64,000 nt of DNA from positions 287,805 to 351,804 of the forward strand of contig NW_004451011.1 in the NCBI RefSeq assembly GCF_000321225.1. Direction: 5' to 3'. The translations under genes and the position numbers were made by a program. This DNA is from Odobenus rosmarus divergens. Lineage: Eukaryota; Chordata; Mammalia; Carnivora; Odobenidae. Under the pieces are notes generated by a model that had not been told where the DNA came from, did not search any database, and saw only the letters and a program-made list of their open reading frames with translations. Below, one piece after another: positions 12,000 to 24,045 of the stretch; positions within the stretch are counted from its first letter, which is position 1, and each line of letters opens with the position of its first letter.

Positions 12000-12880
12000 T
12001 CAATTCAGTTTGTTATTCATTCATTTCACAAACAGTTCTTAGATACTTCTTAGATGTACAGTACTACTAGAACTGGCTGGCTGTGTGGGGGGAAAACACA
12101 TCCAAGCTCTCAAAGATTTTAGAATCCAATAGGGGAAATAGGTATGTACAGATATAACATCCACCCAAAGCCAAAAAAAAAAAAAAAAAATGCTGCCTTA
12201 AGAGAGGAATAAATAAAGTACCATGGAGAGAGATGGAGGAAATAAATCATTATGAGCTGCGTGAGGATTAGAAAAATGAGGACAGGGACGCCTGGGTGGC
12301 TCGGTTGGTTAAGCGACTGCCTTCGGCTCAGGTCATGATCCTGGAGTCCCGGGATCGAGTCCCGCATCGGGCTCCCTGCTCGGCAGGGAGTCTGCTTCTC
12401 CCTCTGACCCTCTTCCCTCTCGTGCTATCTCTCATTCTCTCTCTAATAAATAAATAAAATCTTTAAAAAAAAAGAAAAAGGAGGACATCTTAGAAAATAT
12501 GTTGGCTCTTATACGCATAGAGAAGGCAAAGGCATTCAGGAGAGTGGTCACTAAATGAACAAAGGCTGGGACACATAGAAATATCATGTATGTATATGTA
12601 TAGACTGATAAATGAACAAATGGTCTTCCAAGAATAGCACACAGTCCAGTGTTTCTGCAGTAAAGGGAATATGGAAGTGCATGGTGACATAGATTAGGAC
12701 TACATTATGATGAGTCTTAAAAACCAGACCAAGGATTTTGGCATTTATTTCAACAGGGAGTCACCGAGGATCTCACAGCATAATAGCGACAAGATCAGAA
12801 CCGTGTTTTGCAAGTATCAGTCTGGTGGTAATGTGGGACGAACCTGACAATGACAGCTGTACTTCCCTTTACAGAAGCAG
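12000..12880 (+). mobile_element. Ancient LINE-derived repeat, split by SINEC
   Basis: Same family as at 7080: TTATTCATTCATTTCACAAACAGTTC at the start and GGATTTTGGCATTTATTTCAACAGGGAGTC further on. A CAN-SINE interrupts it at 12286-12480. Confidence 0.55.
12286..12480 (+). mobile_element. SINEC, sense
   Basis: Near-full CAN-SINE with CT-rich region, AATAAA-type tail and A-run. Target duplications of the form AAAATGAGGACA/AAAAGGAGGACA flank it; it splits an old LINE fragment. Confidence 0.96.
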
Positions 12881-13330
12881 TCCTCCCCTCTCTCTCAGTC
12901 TATGGAGTGTTGGTGGGCCTGATACCCCTACTCTCATATTCTACTTGAGGGGTGGTTAGATGAATCAACTTGGCCAATGGGAGCATTTCATCACCCTGGA
13001 TCATAGTGACTGGTTCAGAAAGAGGCACCTGATTCAACCTGGGCCAATGAGACTGTCTCCTGGACTTGTCCCCATTGGGATTATTAATGTAGTATTATGT
13101 AATGCTGAAGTTTATGGTGACCAAGAAAGCCTGCCTCAAAATGAAGCTAACAGAGAAGAAAAAGAGATATTGGACAAAGGGAGTCAATGACCAATGGCTT
13201 CATTTGAGTTCCTGGATAGAGCTACCCTAAAAGTAATGCACCCCTGAATTTCCAATCACATTAGAAGTGATCCAACCACATTCAATTTGAATTGGTTTTC
13301 TGTTTGTAATGAAATGATTCCCGACTTAAC
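12881..13330. other. Intergenic, probably an old unclassified repeat
   Basis: ACTTGGCCAATGGGAGCATTTC and ACCTGGGCCAATGAGACTG phrasing resembles a common old mammalian repeat, but I cannot name it. The two short plus-strand frames here are not gene-like. Confidence 0.35.
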
Positions 13331-13349
13331 AGAGTGGGGCATTACAGTA

Positions 13350-14060
13350 ATCTCTTAACAGTCATTCATTCATTCATTTAAAAAATATGCTTACGTGCCT
13401 ACTATGTGCCAGGTACTATTGTTGGCACCGTAAATAGAGTGAAAAATCAGACAAACAGTCCTCCCTCATAGGACTTACATTCTGGAATGGATGGGGGGGG
13501 GTATATTTGATGAGATTAGAATTAGGATGGGGAGGGGCAGGATCCTGGAGGGCTTCATAGGCCATTTTAAGGATTTAACTTTCTTTTTTAGATTTTATTC
13601 ATTTATTTGAGAGAGAGGGAAAGCGAGAGAGATCACAGAGGGAGAGGGAGAAGCAGACCCCTGGCTCAGGGGAGAGCCTGACGCGGGGCTGGGATCATGA
13701 CCTGAGTTGAAGGCAGATGCTTAACCCACTGAGCCACGCAGGTGCCCCTTAACTTCCCGTTCTAAGAGACAGGAAGCCATTGGAGGGTTTTGAGCAAGGG
13801 TGGGGCATACACCGATGCAGATTTAAAAGGATTACTGTGGCTATCACACCGAGTATGAAGAAGGAGGGCATGAGTGAAAGCAAAAGGCCAGTTGAGAGAC
13901 CACAGAAATCAGGAAAGAGGATGGTAGCTTGGTCCCTGGTGGCAGCTGTGAAGACGGTGAGACATGGTCAGCTTCTGAATCTATTTTGAAGGTGAAGGCC
14001 AACAGGTGCTGCTGATGAACTGGACACGGGGTCATATAAGAGGAGAAATGGCGGAGAAGA
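13350..14060 (+). mobile_element. Ancient LINE-derived repeat, split by SINEC
   Basis: Starts TTCATTCATTCATTTAAAAAATATGC with CTACTATGTGCCAGGTACTATT, and contains GAAGCCATTGGAGGGTTTTGAGCAAGGG after the SINE. It is the clearest copy of the family. Confidence 0.75.
13583..13748 (-). mobile_element. SINEC, antisense
   Basis: Antisense CAN-SINE lacking part of the head region, inserted in an old LINE fragment whose sequence resumes with TTAACTT on both sides. Confidence 0.94.
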
Positions 14061-15184
14061 CGCCAACATGTTTACTTGAGCACATCAAAGAACAGAGTTG
14101 CTATTAATAGATATGGGGATACTGAGAGAAGAGCAAGTCCGGGGATGAAAGTCAGAAGTCTGTCTTCATCACATTAAATCTGAGTAGCCTGTTAGACTTC
14201 TAAGTGGAGACATGGAGAAGACATCTCAAGGCCAAAGACCACATCTGATTTGGAGGTATGCATCAGCACCATTCTCAAAGAAAGATCAGAAGACGCTTTA
14301 GCCCCATGAATAACAAGGGGAGAGATACTCCCTCTGCCTTACTTTTCCTCTGTCATGTCCTCTTTCCATTTACAGCTGTAATTGCCTGGCCAGGCAGAGA
14401 GCTCAGATGTGTTTTCTTCCAATCTCAGAGGTCGATTCTGTATTCCAACAATCCCATCCAAGAATATTTTTTTTAAAGAAAAAATTTCAAGTTTAAAGTT
14501 CCACTCTAAAAATCCAAGAGAACATGAATGACCACATGCCAAAAACGAGAAAGAAACTTACTTACCTCTCAGGAACAAAGTTTCCTAGCTGAGAGGTCCC
14601 AGGGAAACCTGAAATTCCTGGGACATACACAAGGAGGAGCAAGACAGGCACAGAGCGCTGCGCCTGGGCAACAGGTGGCAGAGTAGGTGTCGATTCAGAA
14701 ACCTGCTGGGTTTCATCAGCTGATGAATACTGAAATGCTCTGATGGTTTTTCAGCTTAAAATAGGAACAATGAATATGGAGGGATCTTTTAAATGTTAAT
14801 AGAAGCAGTATTAAGGAAGAAAATTGAACCTATTGTTTTGCAAACAGCTGGATCTACCAAAGCAAATTCAGTGTGTATTTCTGAGGGTTCCTTTCAAAAT
14901 ATGCTTAATTATAATAAGCAAAAACTCCAGGGAGGCACACGATAGGGAAAAGACCTAGGGATTAGGAATCAGATGATCCGGCTTCCAGCTCCAGCTCTCT
15001 GGCAAATCCCTCATTTCTGAAAGTCACATTCTAAAACGCAGGGTCTAAAATCAATCATACTGCTGTAAAGTGGAAGAAAGACAATGTGCGTAAGTAACGA
15101 TGGGTCTAGAAGCACTAGGAGCCACCACTTGCAGACACTGGGCTAGGTGCCCGGTGGGCACTGTTGTAAGGCTTCCACATCCAG
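14061..15184. other. Intergenic, nothing recognised
   Basis: No gene or identifiable repeat. A few MIR-like words near 14960-15020 are too short to call. Confidence 0.4.
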
Positions 15185-15425
15185 AAGATATTGGGGGTAA
15201 GGTTGAGAGCTTTGGAAGAAAAGAGCGTGGATTCAAATCCCAACTCTGAATGACCATGAGCAAGTTACTCACTATCCCTGCACTCAGTTTCCTCATCTGC
15301 AAAACAGGGATTACAGTGCTTCTTAATTATCAAGAAGATTAAATGCGGTATTATATGTGAAGCACTTAGCACAGTGACCAGCACATAATAAGTACTCAAT
15401 AGTTACTAGCCTTTATTGCTGTCAT
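15185..15425 (+). mobile_element. MIR, near full length
   Basis: GGATTCAAATCCCAACTCTG, CAGTTTCCTCATCTGC, GAAGATTAAATGCGG and AAGTACTCAATAGTTACTAG cover almost the whole MIR consensus. Confidence 0.85.
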
Positions 15426-15854
15426 GTATAATTCCTGTAAGAAGGCCGTGTAGGTGTATAGACTTTATGACTCTCATGTGACAAGAGTGAATGAATAACT
15501 TGTCCCAGGTCACATTGCTGGTAAGTAATAAACATCACTAGTAAGTAGTTAAGAAAGTGGAAGTGTTAATTATTTGTATTTTAGCATTTGGAGGGGGTTG
15601 CGGGGTCTCTTTTTCTCCCAGATGTTGAACTTATTCCAGGCACAAGGCTTCCTCCCATTCTGTTCATTAGCAGGCATGCTAACTTCCATCTCTGCAGCTG
15701 CTGCCATCCGAAACTCCACTTTTCATTCCCATGTCACATTTTCAGAGAAGTCTTTCCTCTTAGCCTAAAAGTTCCCACTACTCTCATCTGAGAGTCCTAT
15801 TAACATTACCCTGATTTATTTTCTTTACAGAAGTTATTAATTAACTTGCTCATT

Positions 15855-15995
15855 TGGTTGTTGTCTATCTCTTCCTACCAGAATATAAGCTCTTTGAGGG
15901 CAAGGATTTTGACTGGCTTCTTAACTTTTCCATTCGCAGTGCCCAGAATAGTGCCTAGCACATAGTAGATGCTCAGTAAATGAAAGATGAATGAC
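15855..15995 (+). mobile_element. L2 3' end, sense
   Basis: ATATAAGCTCTTTGAGGGCAAGG and GTGCCTAGCACATAGTAGATGC are the L2 3' end, finishing in GAATGACTGA. Confidence 0.85.
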
Positions 15996-16734
15996 TGACT
16001 GACAATAATTCTCTCCACCTATCTGAGCCTTCTCACCACGATTTCATTTTATGTATATAAATCCTTTTCAGTTAGTCTTCTGTCTTAGATTCATGAGCAA
16101 ATGACCAAAGAGTTGGGATAAATATTCCTGCTCCTTTTACTGCCCTCTCCTGTGAATTTACAAGGCTAACAGGACAGTACAATCAGACAAGATTTTCTCC
16201 TCTCCTGGAGGCTGGTGCTAAATTGTGAGGATTAATGAGATCCCCATTGCTCTCACTCATTCTAAGTGTCATGCCAAGGCTGAACCAATATTGAGACTCA
16301 TATTGTACATGGGAGTTCATTTCATTCCTATGCTGTTGTACCTGCAAGCAGAGTCTCTGTCAAGTTTGTTTTAATAACAGGGTTCCAGAGGGAGAATGCC
16401 AACTGAATTCATTACTAAAATAAATCGAAACTACACAGACTGGAGGGCAAGAGACATCCAAGAAACTTTATCTTCTCAAACTCGGGGGCTGATCGGAAAT
16501 TGACAGCCACTGAAACACAAGCTCTCACTGGAAGGTAAGATCCTTTTGGTCAGCACCCCCAGACCATGGTTTGACCTTCATGGATCTAAATAAATTAGTC
16601 TCTCCATTAACCAAAAAAGAGGATCTTGTTGCCCAGAGATGTGTATTTCCCTTCTTCGCAATAATTTCCCCACTGTGCATAAAAACAGTGGATTAAAAAT
16701 GACATAATAATCTACCACCTCGATACTAACCTCT

Positions 16735-16925
16735 GTTGCAAAGCCCTGGGTACAGTGCTAACGATAACTATACCTCCTGTCTGCACTCTAATGGGGGAAA
16801 GGACACGAAACACATATAAATCAACTCACTATAAATTGTGAGAAGGGCAATGACTGAGACCAAGGGACCTACTTCAGAGAAAGCAGATAAGATTTAAGCT
16901 AATATTGAAAGGATAAGAAGGTAAA
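16735..16925 (+). mobile_element. Ancient LINE-derived fragment
   Basis: CCCTGGGTACAGTGCTAACG through ...TGTGAGAAGGGCAATGACTGAG matches the middle of the ancient family seen at 13350. Confidence 0.5.
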
Positions 16926-16933
16926 CCATTTGA

Positions 16934-16974
16934 TGTGTGTGTGTGTGTGTGTGTGTATACACACGTGCACGCAT
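16934..16974. repeat. (TG)n meeting CA/CG-rich arm
   Basis: A TG run turns through TATA into ACACACGTGCACGCATGTG, giving a self-complementary arrangement. Confidence 0.9.
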
Positions 16975-16979
16975 GTGTC

Positions 16980-17080
16980 CATCAACAGCCACATTCCCAT
17001 TCTGTGGATGAGGAAACCAAGGCTCTGGGAGGTTAAACTTCCTGCCCTAAATCACTCACTTATTACAAAACAGGTTGTGG
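16980..17080 (-). mobile_element. MIR, antisense, interrupted by L1
   Basis: CCCATTCTGTGGATGAGGAAACC and GGGAGGTTAAACTTCCTGCCC are antisense MIR. The rest seems to resume after the L1 at about 18140. Confidence 0.65.
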
Positions 17081-17469
17081 TTTTCTTTTTTTTTTATTGA
17101 AGTATAATTAACACACAGTGTTATATTAGTTTCATGTGTACAGTATAATGATTCAAAATTCTAGACATTTCTCAATGCTCATCAAGATAAGTGTACCCTT
17201 ACTCCCTTTTATCTATTTCACCTATCTGCCCACCCACCTCCCCACTGGTAATTACCAGTGTGTTCTCCGTATTTAAGAGTCTGGTTTTTTTGTCTCTTTT
17301 TGTTGTTGTTGTTTTTTATTTGTTTCTTAAATTCCATATATGAATGAAATCATCTGGTATTTGTCTTGCTCTGACTGACTTATTCACTTAGCATTATACA
17401 CTCTAGGACTACCCATGCATGTTGCTGCAAATGCCAAGATTTCATTCTTTTTATGGTCAAATAACATTC

Positions 17470-17471
<2 letters not shown>

Positions 17472-17510
<39 letters not shown>
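17472..17510. repeat. (TG)n microsatellite
   Basis: Nineteen consecutive TG units within the antisense L1. Confidence 0.97.
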
Positions 17511-17512
<2 letters not shown>

Positions 17513-17588
17513 ACATCCTTTTTATCCATCATCTGTCAGTAGACACTTGAGCTGCTATAATTTGGCTACTGTAAATAATAATGCAATA

Positions 17589-17780
17589 GGGCGCCTGGGT
17601 GGCTCAGTTGGTTGAGCGACTGCCTTCGGCTCAGGTCATGATCCTGGAGTCCCGGGATCGAGTCCCACATCGGGCTCCCAGCTCAGCGGGGAGTCTGCTT
17701 CTCCCTCTGACCCTCTTCCCTCTCGTACTCTCTCTCTCTCATTCTCTCTCTCAAATAAATAAATAAAATCTTAAAATAAT
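17589..17780 (+). mobile_element. SINEC, sense, nested in L1
   Basis: Near-consensus CAN-SINE inside an antisense L1. Perfect 15-base duplications AATAATAATGCAATA lie at 17574-17588 and 17781-17795. It must be younger than the host L1. Confidence 0.97.
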
Positions 17781-18749
17781 AATAATAATGCAATAAACAT
17801 AGGGATGCATATATCTTTTTGAATTAGTGTTTTTGTTTTCTTTGGGTAACTACCCAGTAGTGGAATTACAGGATCATACAGTAATTCTATTTTCAATTCT
17901 TTTTAAGGATATTCCATACTGTTTTCCACAGTGGCTGCACCAAATTGCATTCCCACCAACAGGACATGAGGGCTCCTTTTTCTCCACATTTTTGCCAATA
18001 CTTGTTATTTGTGTTTTTGATTGTAGCCATTATGACAAGTATAAGATGACATCTTATTGTGGTTTTGATTTGCATTTCCCTGATGATAAGCAATGTTCAG
18101 CATCTTTTCATCTGTCTGTTGGCCACCTGTACGTCTAAGAAAGGGTTTTGAAATCCATTCAGTCTAGCTCTGAGTTATACATTCTTTCCAAGATTCTATG
18201 GCATTTCTTGCTTAAATCAGAGAAGATGAAGGGCTGACACTTCATTAGGGGAAGAGGTTGTTTCTTTCCCTGGGTGTCGCTTGCATATTGTGGTGATTGC
18301 TGAGTGAGGTTGCTGGGAAAGCCAAAGTAGCAGCTGTGGGTCTACAGTTTGGAAAAGACTGGCTTAGTAACAGAAAGGAGGTAGGATGAAAAGGAGACTG
18401 AAATGAAACGAATACAGTAGGGTCAAAAAAAACTCTACCTGGAGAAAATATCACTGACAAGAGACCCAAGGAAACAGATAAGAGATAAAACATAGAAAGA
18501 CAGAACAAATATGAAACAGTCAATTCACTCCTCCCTTGAGAGTACACTCCAGGCAGTACTTAGATATTGGCTGAATTTCAAAGTCCATTTCTGAACTCCC
18601 CCTCCAATCCCATAGCCAGGCTATTTTGTCCCATTCTCTCCTTTATTTATTTAAAATGCACAAACTGTCATTCCAGTGCAAGGCACTGACACTACAAAGA
18701 TAAATGAAGTGATCAGTGACTGGTTTTGTCTAAAAGGGGTTCACTTCTG

Positions 18750-18948
18750 GGGTGCCTGGTGGCTCAATCGGTTAAGCATTCGACTCTTGATTTTGGCTCA
18801 GGTCATGAACTCAGGGTTGTGAGATCAAGCTCCATATCAGGCTCTGCACTGAGCGTGGAGCCTGCTTAAAATTCTCTCTCTCCTTCTGCCCCTCCCCACT
18901 CCCCTGCATGCTCTCTCCCCAAAATAAATAAATTAATAATAATAAAAT
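18750..18948 (+). mobile_element. SINEC, older subfamily, sense
   Basis: Begins GGTGCCTGGTGGCTCAAT and carries the CGACTCTTGATTTTGGCTCAGG variant typical of older CAN-SINEs. Flanked by GGGGTTCACTTCTG (18736) and AGGGTTTACTTCTG (18949), a slightly decayed target duplication. Confidence 0.95.
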
Positions 18949-18969
18949 AGGGTTTACTTCTGACTCCCC

Positions 18970-19800
18970 AAGTTGGCCAGCAAGTGTCTAAGCCAGGGGC
19001 CCTAATGAGTTTTACCACTGTTGGGTGTCAGTGTTGTCCCAGGCATTATGCCATCTCTAAGAGTAAAAAAGTAGTAACATCATTCTACCCATCAGAGCTC
19101 AGGGCCTAGTGAAGGAGACAAATGGGTCGGTGGACAGTTACAACCCACTGCGGCAAGAGCTGTGGGAAAGAGAAGTGCCAGAGGCCATGGAAACTGAATG
19201 GAGGGTTCTTATGCCTGACCAGGAGTCATGAAGGCTTTCTGGATGAAATGTGCCTTCTTTCATTCACGCAGCAAATAATTCCAGAACCCCTGTTATAAGC
19301 CAGACATTGCTCTAGGTGACAGAGATACAGTGATGAACAATAAACCTCTGACATCCCGGGGAGAGGAGAAGACAATAAACAAATAATAAGCAACTAAATC
19401 ATTTAAATAATTTGACAGACGGTGTTAAGTGTTGTGAAGAACACAGAGCAGAGTGAAATGAAGGAGAGGATAGGCAGGGAAGCTACTTTAGAGTGGGTGG
19501 GCAGCAAAGGCACCCAAATATCAAGACAAGCCAGCCATGTGAAGACCTGGAGGAAGAGCATCCAAGACAGAAACCAGGGCAAAGGCCTAAAACGGGGACA
19601 AGCACAGCCTCATCAAGAAACTGGAGGAAGGCCAGTGTGAGTAGAATAAAGTGGTCAAAGACAGAGTAGACAGAGAGGAGGTGAGGTAGGAGAAATAAGC
19701 AGGGCCTGGATTTGGAATTTTTATTCATAGAGCAATGGGAAGCCACTGAGAGAGTTTAAGAAGGATACTGATATGCTCTGATTTACATTTTTAAAAAAGG
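18970..19800 (+). mobile_element. Two ancient LINE-derived fragments
   Basis: A first piece (about 19030-19255) covers the 'pooled tandem' middle of the family. A second (19255-19800) runs from CATTCACGCAGCAAATAATTCC to GGGAAGCCACTGAGAGAGTTTAAG. The 72- and 87-codon open frames here are chance readings of repeat DNA. Confidence 0.65.
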
Positions 19801-19849
19801 TAATTCTGGTCAACTGAATTGTTCAGCACCCAAGACTGTGAGCATTTAT

Positions 19850-20135
19850 CTTTTTTTTAATAAACTTTTTATTTTGGAATAATTTTAAATTCTTAGAAAA
19901 GTTACAAAAATAGTACAGAGACTTCTTATACTCTTCACCCAGTTTCTCCTATTAACATCTTACATAACCATGGTACATCTGGCACAACAAAGACATTAAT
20001 ACTGGTAGACTGCCATTAACTAAACTACAAACTTTATTAGAATTTTACCAGTTTTTCCACTGGTGCTCTTTTTCTGCTCCAGGATCCAACTCAGGAGAGC
20101 ACCCTGCATTTAGACCCATCATCTTTTAAATACTC
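19850..20135 (-). mobile_element. Old L1 3' fragment, antisense
   Basis: Poly-T, then CTTTTTATTTTGGAATAATTTTAAATT and CAGTTTCTCCTATTAACATCTTACA, an L1M-type 3' end in antisense. A related copy lies at 35565-35800. Confidence 0.75.
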
Positions 20136-20843
20136 TTTTCTGTATTTGAGAAAATACCTCACACTAGCAAAAGCTAGAATCAGCTTCCCTGGTTTGTCAT
20201 GAGAAGTCCTGATAGATAAGGGGGAAGAGTGGGCTTGGGCAGACTACTTCTGGAGTTACCTGGAGTCACCTAGGCAAATCATCTAGGCAAGGGATGTAGG
20301 AGCCTCCTCAAAAGAATGGGGTGGGAGTCAGTTTAGTCAATACAGTCACATCTATTGTCACCTCACAAAAGGGTAATTTTAATACTCCCAAGTTAGGAAG
20401 AACACAGGCTCAGAATAGGCAGTATTTCCACACTAAATAAATTTAGCTTTATGACAAAACTAAAACAATGACTTAAATTTTCTCATTTTTGTCCAAGAAG
20501 CATGACATTTTATTTGGATGTATACCTATCGAGTCCCACAGAGTCTCATCTGGGGACAGCTGCCTCAAAAAAACAAAAACAAAAACAAAAACAAAAACCT
20601 ACATGGGAATGCAAGCTGGTGCAACCACTCTGGAGAACAGTATGGAGGTTCCTCAAAAAGTTAAAAATAGAACTACCCTATAATCCAGCAATTGCACTAC
20701 TAGGTATTTACCCAAGGAGACAAAAATACAGATTTGAAGGGGTCTGTGCGCCCTGATGTTTATAGCACCATTACCTACAATAGCCAAACCATGGAAAGGG
20801 GCCAAATGTCCACCAACTGAGGAACGGATAAAGAAGATATGGG

Positions 20844-20845
<2 letters not shown>

Positions 20846-20880
<35 letters not shown>
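20846..20880. repeat. (CA)n microsatellite inside L1
   Basis: Run of CA dinucleotides between ORF2-derived sequence and AATGGAATATTACTCAGCC. Confidence 0.97.
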
Positions 20881-20882
<2 letters not shown>

Positions 20883-20977
20883 GGAATATTACTCAGCCAT
20901 CAAAACGAATGAAATCTTGCCATTTGCAACAACATGTGTGGAGCTAGAGTGTATTATGCTAAGAGAAATAAGTCAGA

Positions 20978-21191
20978 TATACCATGAGAGACGATGGACT
21001 CTGAAAAACAAACTGAGGGTTCTAGAGGGGAGGGGGGGGGGATGGGTTGGCCTGGTGATGGGTATTAAAGAGGGCACGTTCTGCGTGGAGCACTGGGTGT
21101 TATGCACAAACAATGAATCATGTAACATTACATCAAAAACTAATGATGTAATGTATGGTGATTAACATAACAATAAAAAATTTTTTAAAAA
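20978..21191 (+). mobile_element. Young 5'-truncated L1 nested in older L1
   Basis: 214 bases of young L1 3' UTR ending AACAATAAAAAA-like tail. It is bounded by perfect 14-base duplications AGAAATAAGTCAGA at 20964-20977 and 21192-21205 that belong to the host L1 sequence. Confidence 0.93.
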
Positions 21192-21539
21192 AGAAATAAG
21201 TCAGAGAAAGACAAATACCACATGATTTCACTCATATGTGGAATTTAAGAAACAAAACAGATGAACATATGAGAAAGGGAGAAAAAAGAGAGAGGGAGGG
21301 AAACTCTTAATAGAGAACAAACTGAGGGGCGATGGAGAGAGGTGGGTGGGGGATGGGCTAAATGGGTGGTGGGCATTGAGGAGGACACTTGTCCTGTTGA
21401 GCACTGGGTGTTATTTTTAAGTGATGAATTACTGAATTCTACTCCCGAAACCAATATTGTACTGTATGTTAACTAACTAGAATTTAAATAAAAATGTGAA
21501 GGAAAGGGAAAGCAGAGAAAAAAACCAACCAAACCTGTG

Positions 21540-21640
21540 GATTTGTAAAATTACAATCACTTAATCCACAAACATTTACTGAACACCTTGTGTATTTCAG
21601 GCACTGTGCTAGCCTCTCGAGACACACGTTTCCTGACCTA
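21540..21640 (-). mobile_element. L2 fragment, antisense
   Basis: ATCCACAAACATTTACTGAACACC and TTTCAGGCACTGTGCTAGCC are an antisense L2 3' end. Confidence 0.6.
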
Positions 21641-22414
21641 CTCGAGCCTATAGCCTGTGTAGACATCAGAAGAGTCCTGGTTTTAGACGCATGCTAGAGA
21701 CCAAGAAAAACCAAATAACTAATTGCAGAACCTGTTCAGAGATTTATTACTAACCCGATGGAGATGGTGATTAAAGGCAACGAGACACTGATGTGTTGGC
21801 CATAAAATGAGTACAACAATCGGGAGTGCCTGGCAGGAGATCATATCTGGGATGGGAAGGGTAGCCACTCCTCTTCTTGGGAAAAAAGCCTCCTGTGAGA
21901 CGTGAGGTTTCCAGCATAATCTAATCAGAGGAAACGAGTTTTGAGGCAACTTCAATTGTGTCCACACCTAAACAGGCAGCCATCTTTCTTTAGCGCAGTG
22001 CTTCTTTCCTATCATTTCAGTAGGTCTAACTGGGGATTCAAAGGTTAGAAAAGCTCCTGGTAGGAGATCTCAGACCAGAAAATAAAAATCTTGATTCTAG
22101 TCCAGAAGAATAAAAAAATAATAACAGATATTACTGAGCTCCTACAATAAGCACAGCAGATCCAGACGAAGAGCTACTCAGCTGCCTCCTCCCCAGCGGC
22201 AGAGGTAAAGACCAAAGAGCCCCAACCAACCAAGTGATGCTGGGCTCCCAGCCATCCATGAGAGAGTGCTCGAGGCAAAGCTAGGCCACAGACAACTAGG
22301 CTTCTTGTTTTCTTTTCCTAATGCTGTAATCCGAGAAGCAGTGGTTACTTTAAATAGTGTCTTGGAGGCTTCTTGCTTTAGGATCTTCTGAGGTGCTTAG
22401 TTAAGAATGAAAAA
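21641..22414. other. Intergenic, nothing recognised
   Basis: No coding signal; 22120-22165 has a possible antisense MIR scrap (ATTACTGAGCTCCTACAATAAG). Confidence 0.4.
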
Positions 22415-22530
22415 CAGTGAGTCTCTCGCCCAGGCCTCTTGAATCAGAATTTCCAGAATCTGCATGTTAGATAAGCTCCCCAAGTGACAGTGACCCATGT
22501 GAAACTTTGGGAACTGCCGTCCTAAGGGCC
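22415..22530 (+). mobile_element. MER5-type DNA transposon fragment
   Basis: CTTGAATCAGAATTTCCAGAATCTGC and CATGTGAAACTTTGGGAACTGC match the 3' half of MER5, a non-autonomous hAT-Charlie element. Confidence 0.55.
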
Positions 22531-22869
22531 CACTACCAATCTCTGGATGGCCACGGTGAAAGAGAAGCGAAGGGACGATGCAGCTGACTGGGAGAAGGTC
22601 TCGTAGGCCGTGACCAGTGGAGGCAAGAGCAGGGGCATTTCCCACTACCACTCCTGGGCCCTGCTTTGTGTCCTTTTTTGGTAATCTCATATGGTCTGTG
22701 GCTGTTCTGTAAACCCTATAGCTATTGTTATTGCATGGCTCGACCCTTCCAATGTTATTGTCCACCATGATTCTCTAGAGCCCTTTGGGCTGAAAACTTC
22801 AAAAGCCAGATATTCTCAACACTGTCCAACTTTCACATAGAAGTTTCCAGACAACCTCAAGCCAGTGAG

Positions 22870-23075
22870 ACCCAATGGTTAAGAGAGGCTCTAGAATCTA
22901 GACACTTAGAGGGCTTTGGACTTCTTGTGCCTCAGCTTCCTCCTCTCTACCGGTGGGTTTACTACCAGGACCCCCCACATCAGGGTGTTGTGAGCAGCAA
23001 ATGAGATCACCTGTTCAAACTCTGAGTGTGCCTGGAACACAGTTCATGTGTGATAAATGTTACCTCAAACACTCA
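22870..23075 (+). mobile_element. MIR
   Basis: AATGGTTAAGAGAGGCTCTAG, TGTGCCTCAGCTTCCTCCTC and GGTGTTGTGAGCAGCAAATGAG are diverged MIR in order. Confidence 0.75.
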
Positions 23076-23091
23076 ACCAGTCAAAAATACT

Positions 23092-23118
23092 GCCCCCCGC
23101 CCCCCGCCCCCCCGCCAC
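23092..23118. repeat. C-rich tract
   Basis: Runs of five to seven C separated by single G; the minus strand has four or more G runs. Confidence 0.85.
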
Positions 23119-23814
23119 GGGAAAGTGCCCACAGCAGGACACAAGAGTCACTGTGGAGCGGTGGGGTAAAAAAGAAAGATGATCTTATTCACGGAGAACC
23201 GATGATGCTGTGCGGAGAATTCAAAGAGCTGTTCATGGCTGTGTGAGAGCAACGGGGTAGAGGAAATGGGGGGACAGTGCTCAGAGCCCCTGCTTGCACT
23301 GGGGTGGAAATCATGTCTGATAGATATGAAAGGTAAAGGAAGGAAGTGAGAAATTCATTGTGCGTGCTTCTGTCATCCTTGGATGAGCAATAGAGATCAT
23401 AAGAATTCTCAAGACCAGGCTGCATCATTAGATGAAGAATAAAAAGGCTTATTATTAGGGGAAATTGATGCTTTGTGAAAGCAGAACTTTTAGAACAAAG
23501 AGAATCAGACTGACATTTTGTGAAGCTGGGAAAGTGCATTTCAATCATGATCGGTTACAGGCCTTGGAGCCTTTTGTTTTATTGTTCCCTTGCCCCATTT
23601 TCTCCCCCAGGCTCCAGGCTGAACCCTGGGGGGTGAGCAGTGCATGAAAAAGCTCTTGAAGGGAGGTATTGGGGAGGGGGGAGGATTTCTTGTCCACGAA
23701 ATACACACAATCTATATTTTGAAGGGCTTTATTTCAACTGCTTAGAAAATACTTCAGAGGCAACCTTACACTTTTTGAAGGAGGCAGTTCAGGGGGTGGA
23801 GGAGGGCATGGATG

Positions 23815-24045
23815 TAACTATCAGACCAGGATTTAAACATAGTTCAAATGAAGGTGACTGACTGTGTTACCTTGGGGAAATTACTTAACCCCTTGAGCCT
23901 CAGTTTCCTCGTCTGTAAAATGGGGTGGAGATTTACTGACCTTAATGGGTTGTTGTGAAAAACGAGTCAAAGTAAGCATGGGGCGGTACAGAGCAAGCCC
24001 TCAGAGGAAAGGCACTCTCCACATCAATGTCATTGTTGTCACCAT
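23815..24045 (+). mobile_element. MIR
   Basis: TGTTACCTTGGGGAAATTACTTAACC and CTCAGTTTCCTCGTCTGTAAAATGGGG are near-consensus MIR. Confidence 0.88.

Larger units (their letters stand above)
17083..18137 (-). mobile_element. L1 3' portion, antisense, split by SINEC
   Basis: About 860 bases of L1 ORF2 3' region plus 3' UTR in antisense, beginning with poly-T and including a TG run at 17472-17510. It ends near the segment antisense to the ORF2 C-terminal domain. It interrupts an older antisense MIR that starts at about 16980 and seems to resume near 18140. Confidence 0.9.
20600..21500 (+). mobile_element. L1 3' portion, sense, split by a younger L1
   Basis: Sense L1: the ORF2 C-terminal coding region appears as broken frames (e.g. 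[19 protein letters not shown] near 20600), followed by a CA run at 20846-20880, then 3' UTR to an A-rich end near 21500. The segment at 20978-21191 is a separate later insertion. No intact ORF2 remains. Confidence 0.9.

Noticed and set aside
20839..21165. Plus-strand frame with THTHTH run and YYSAIKTNEILPFA
   Set aside because: Translation of L1 ORF2 end, CA repeat and L1 3' UTR; not a host gene.
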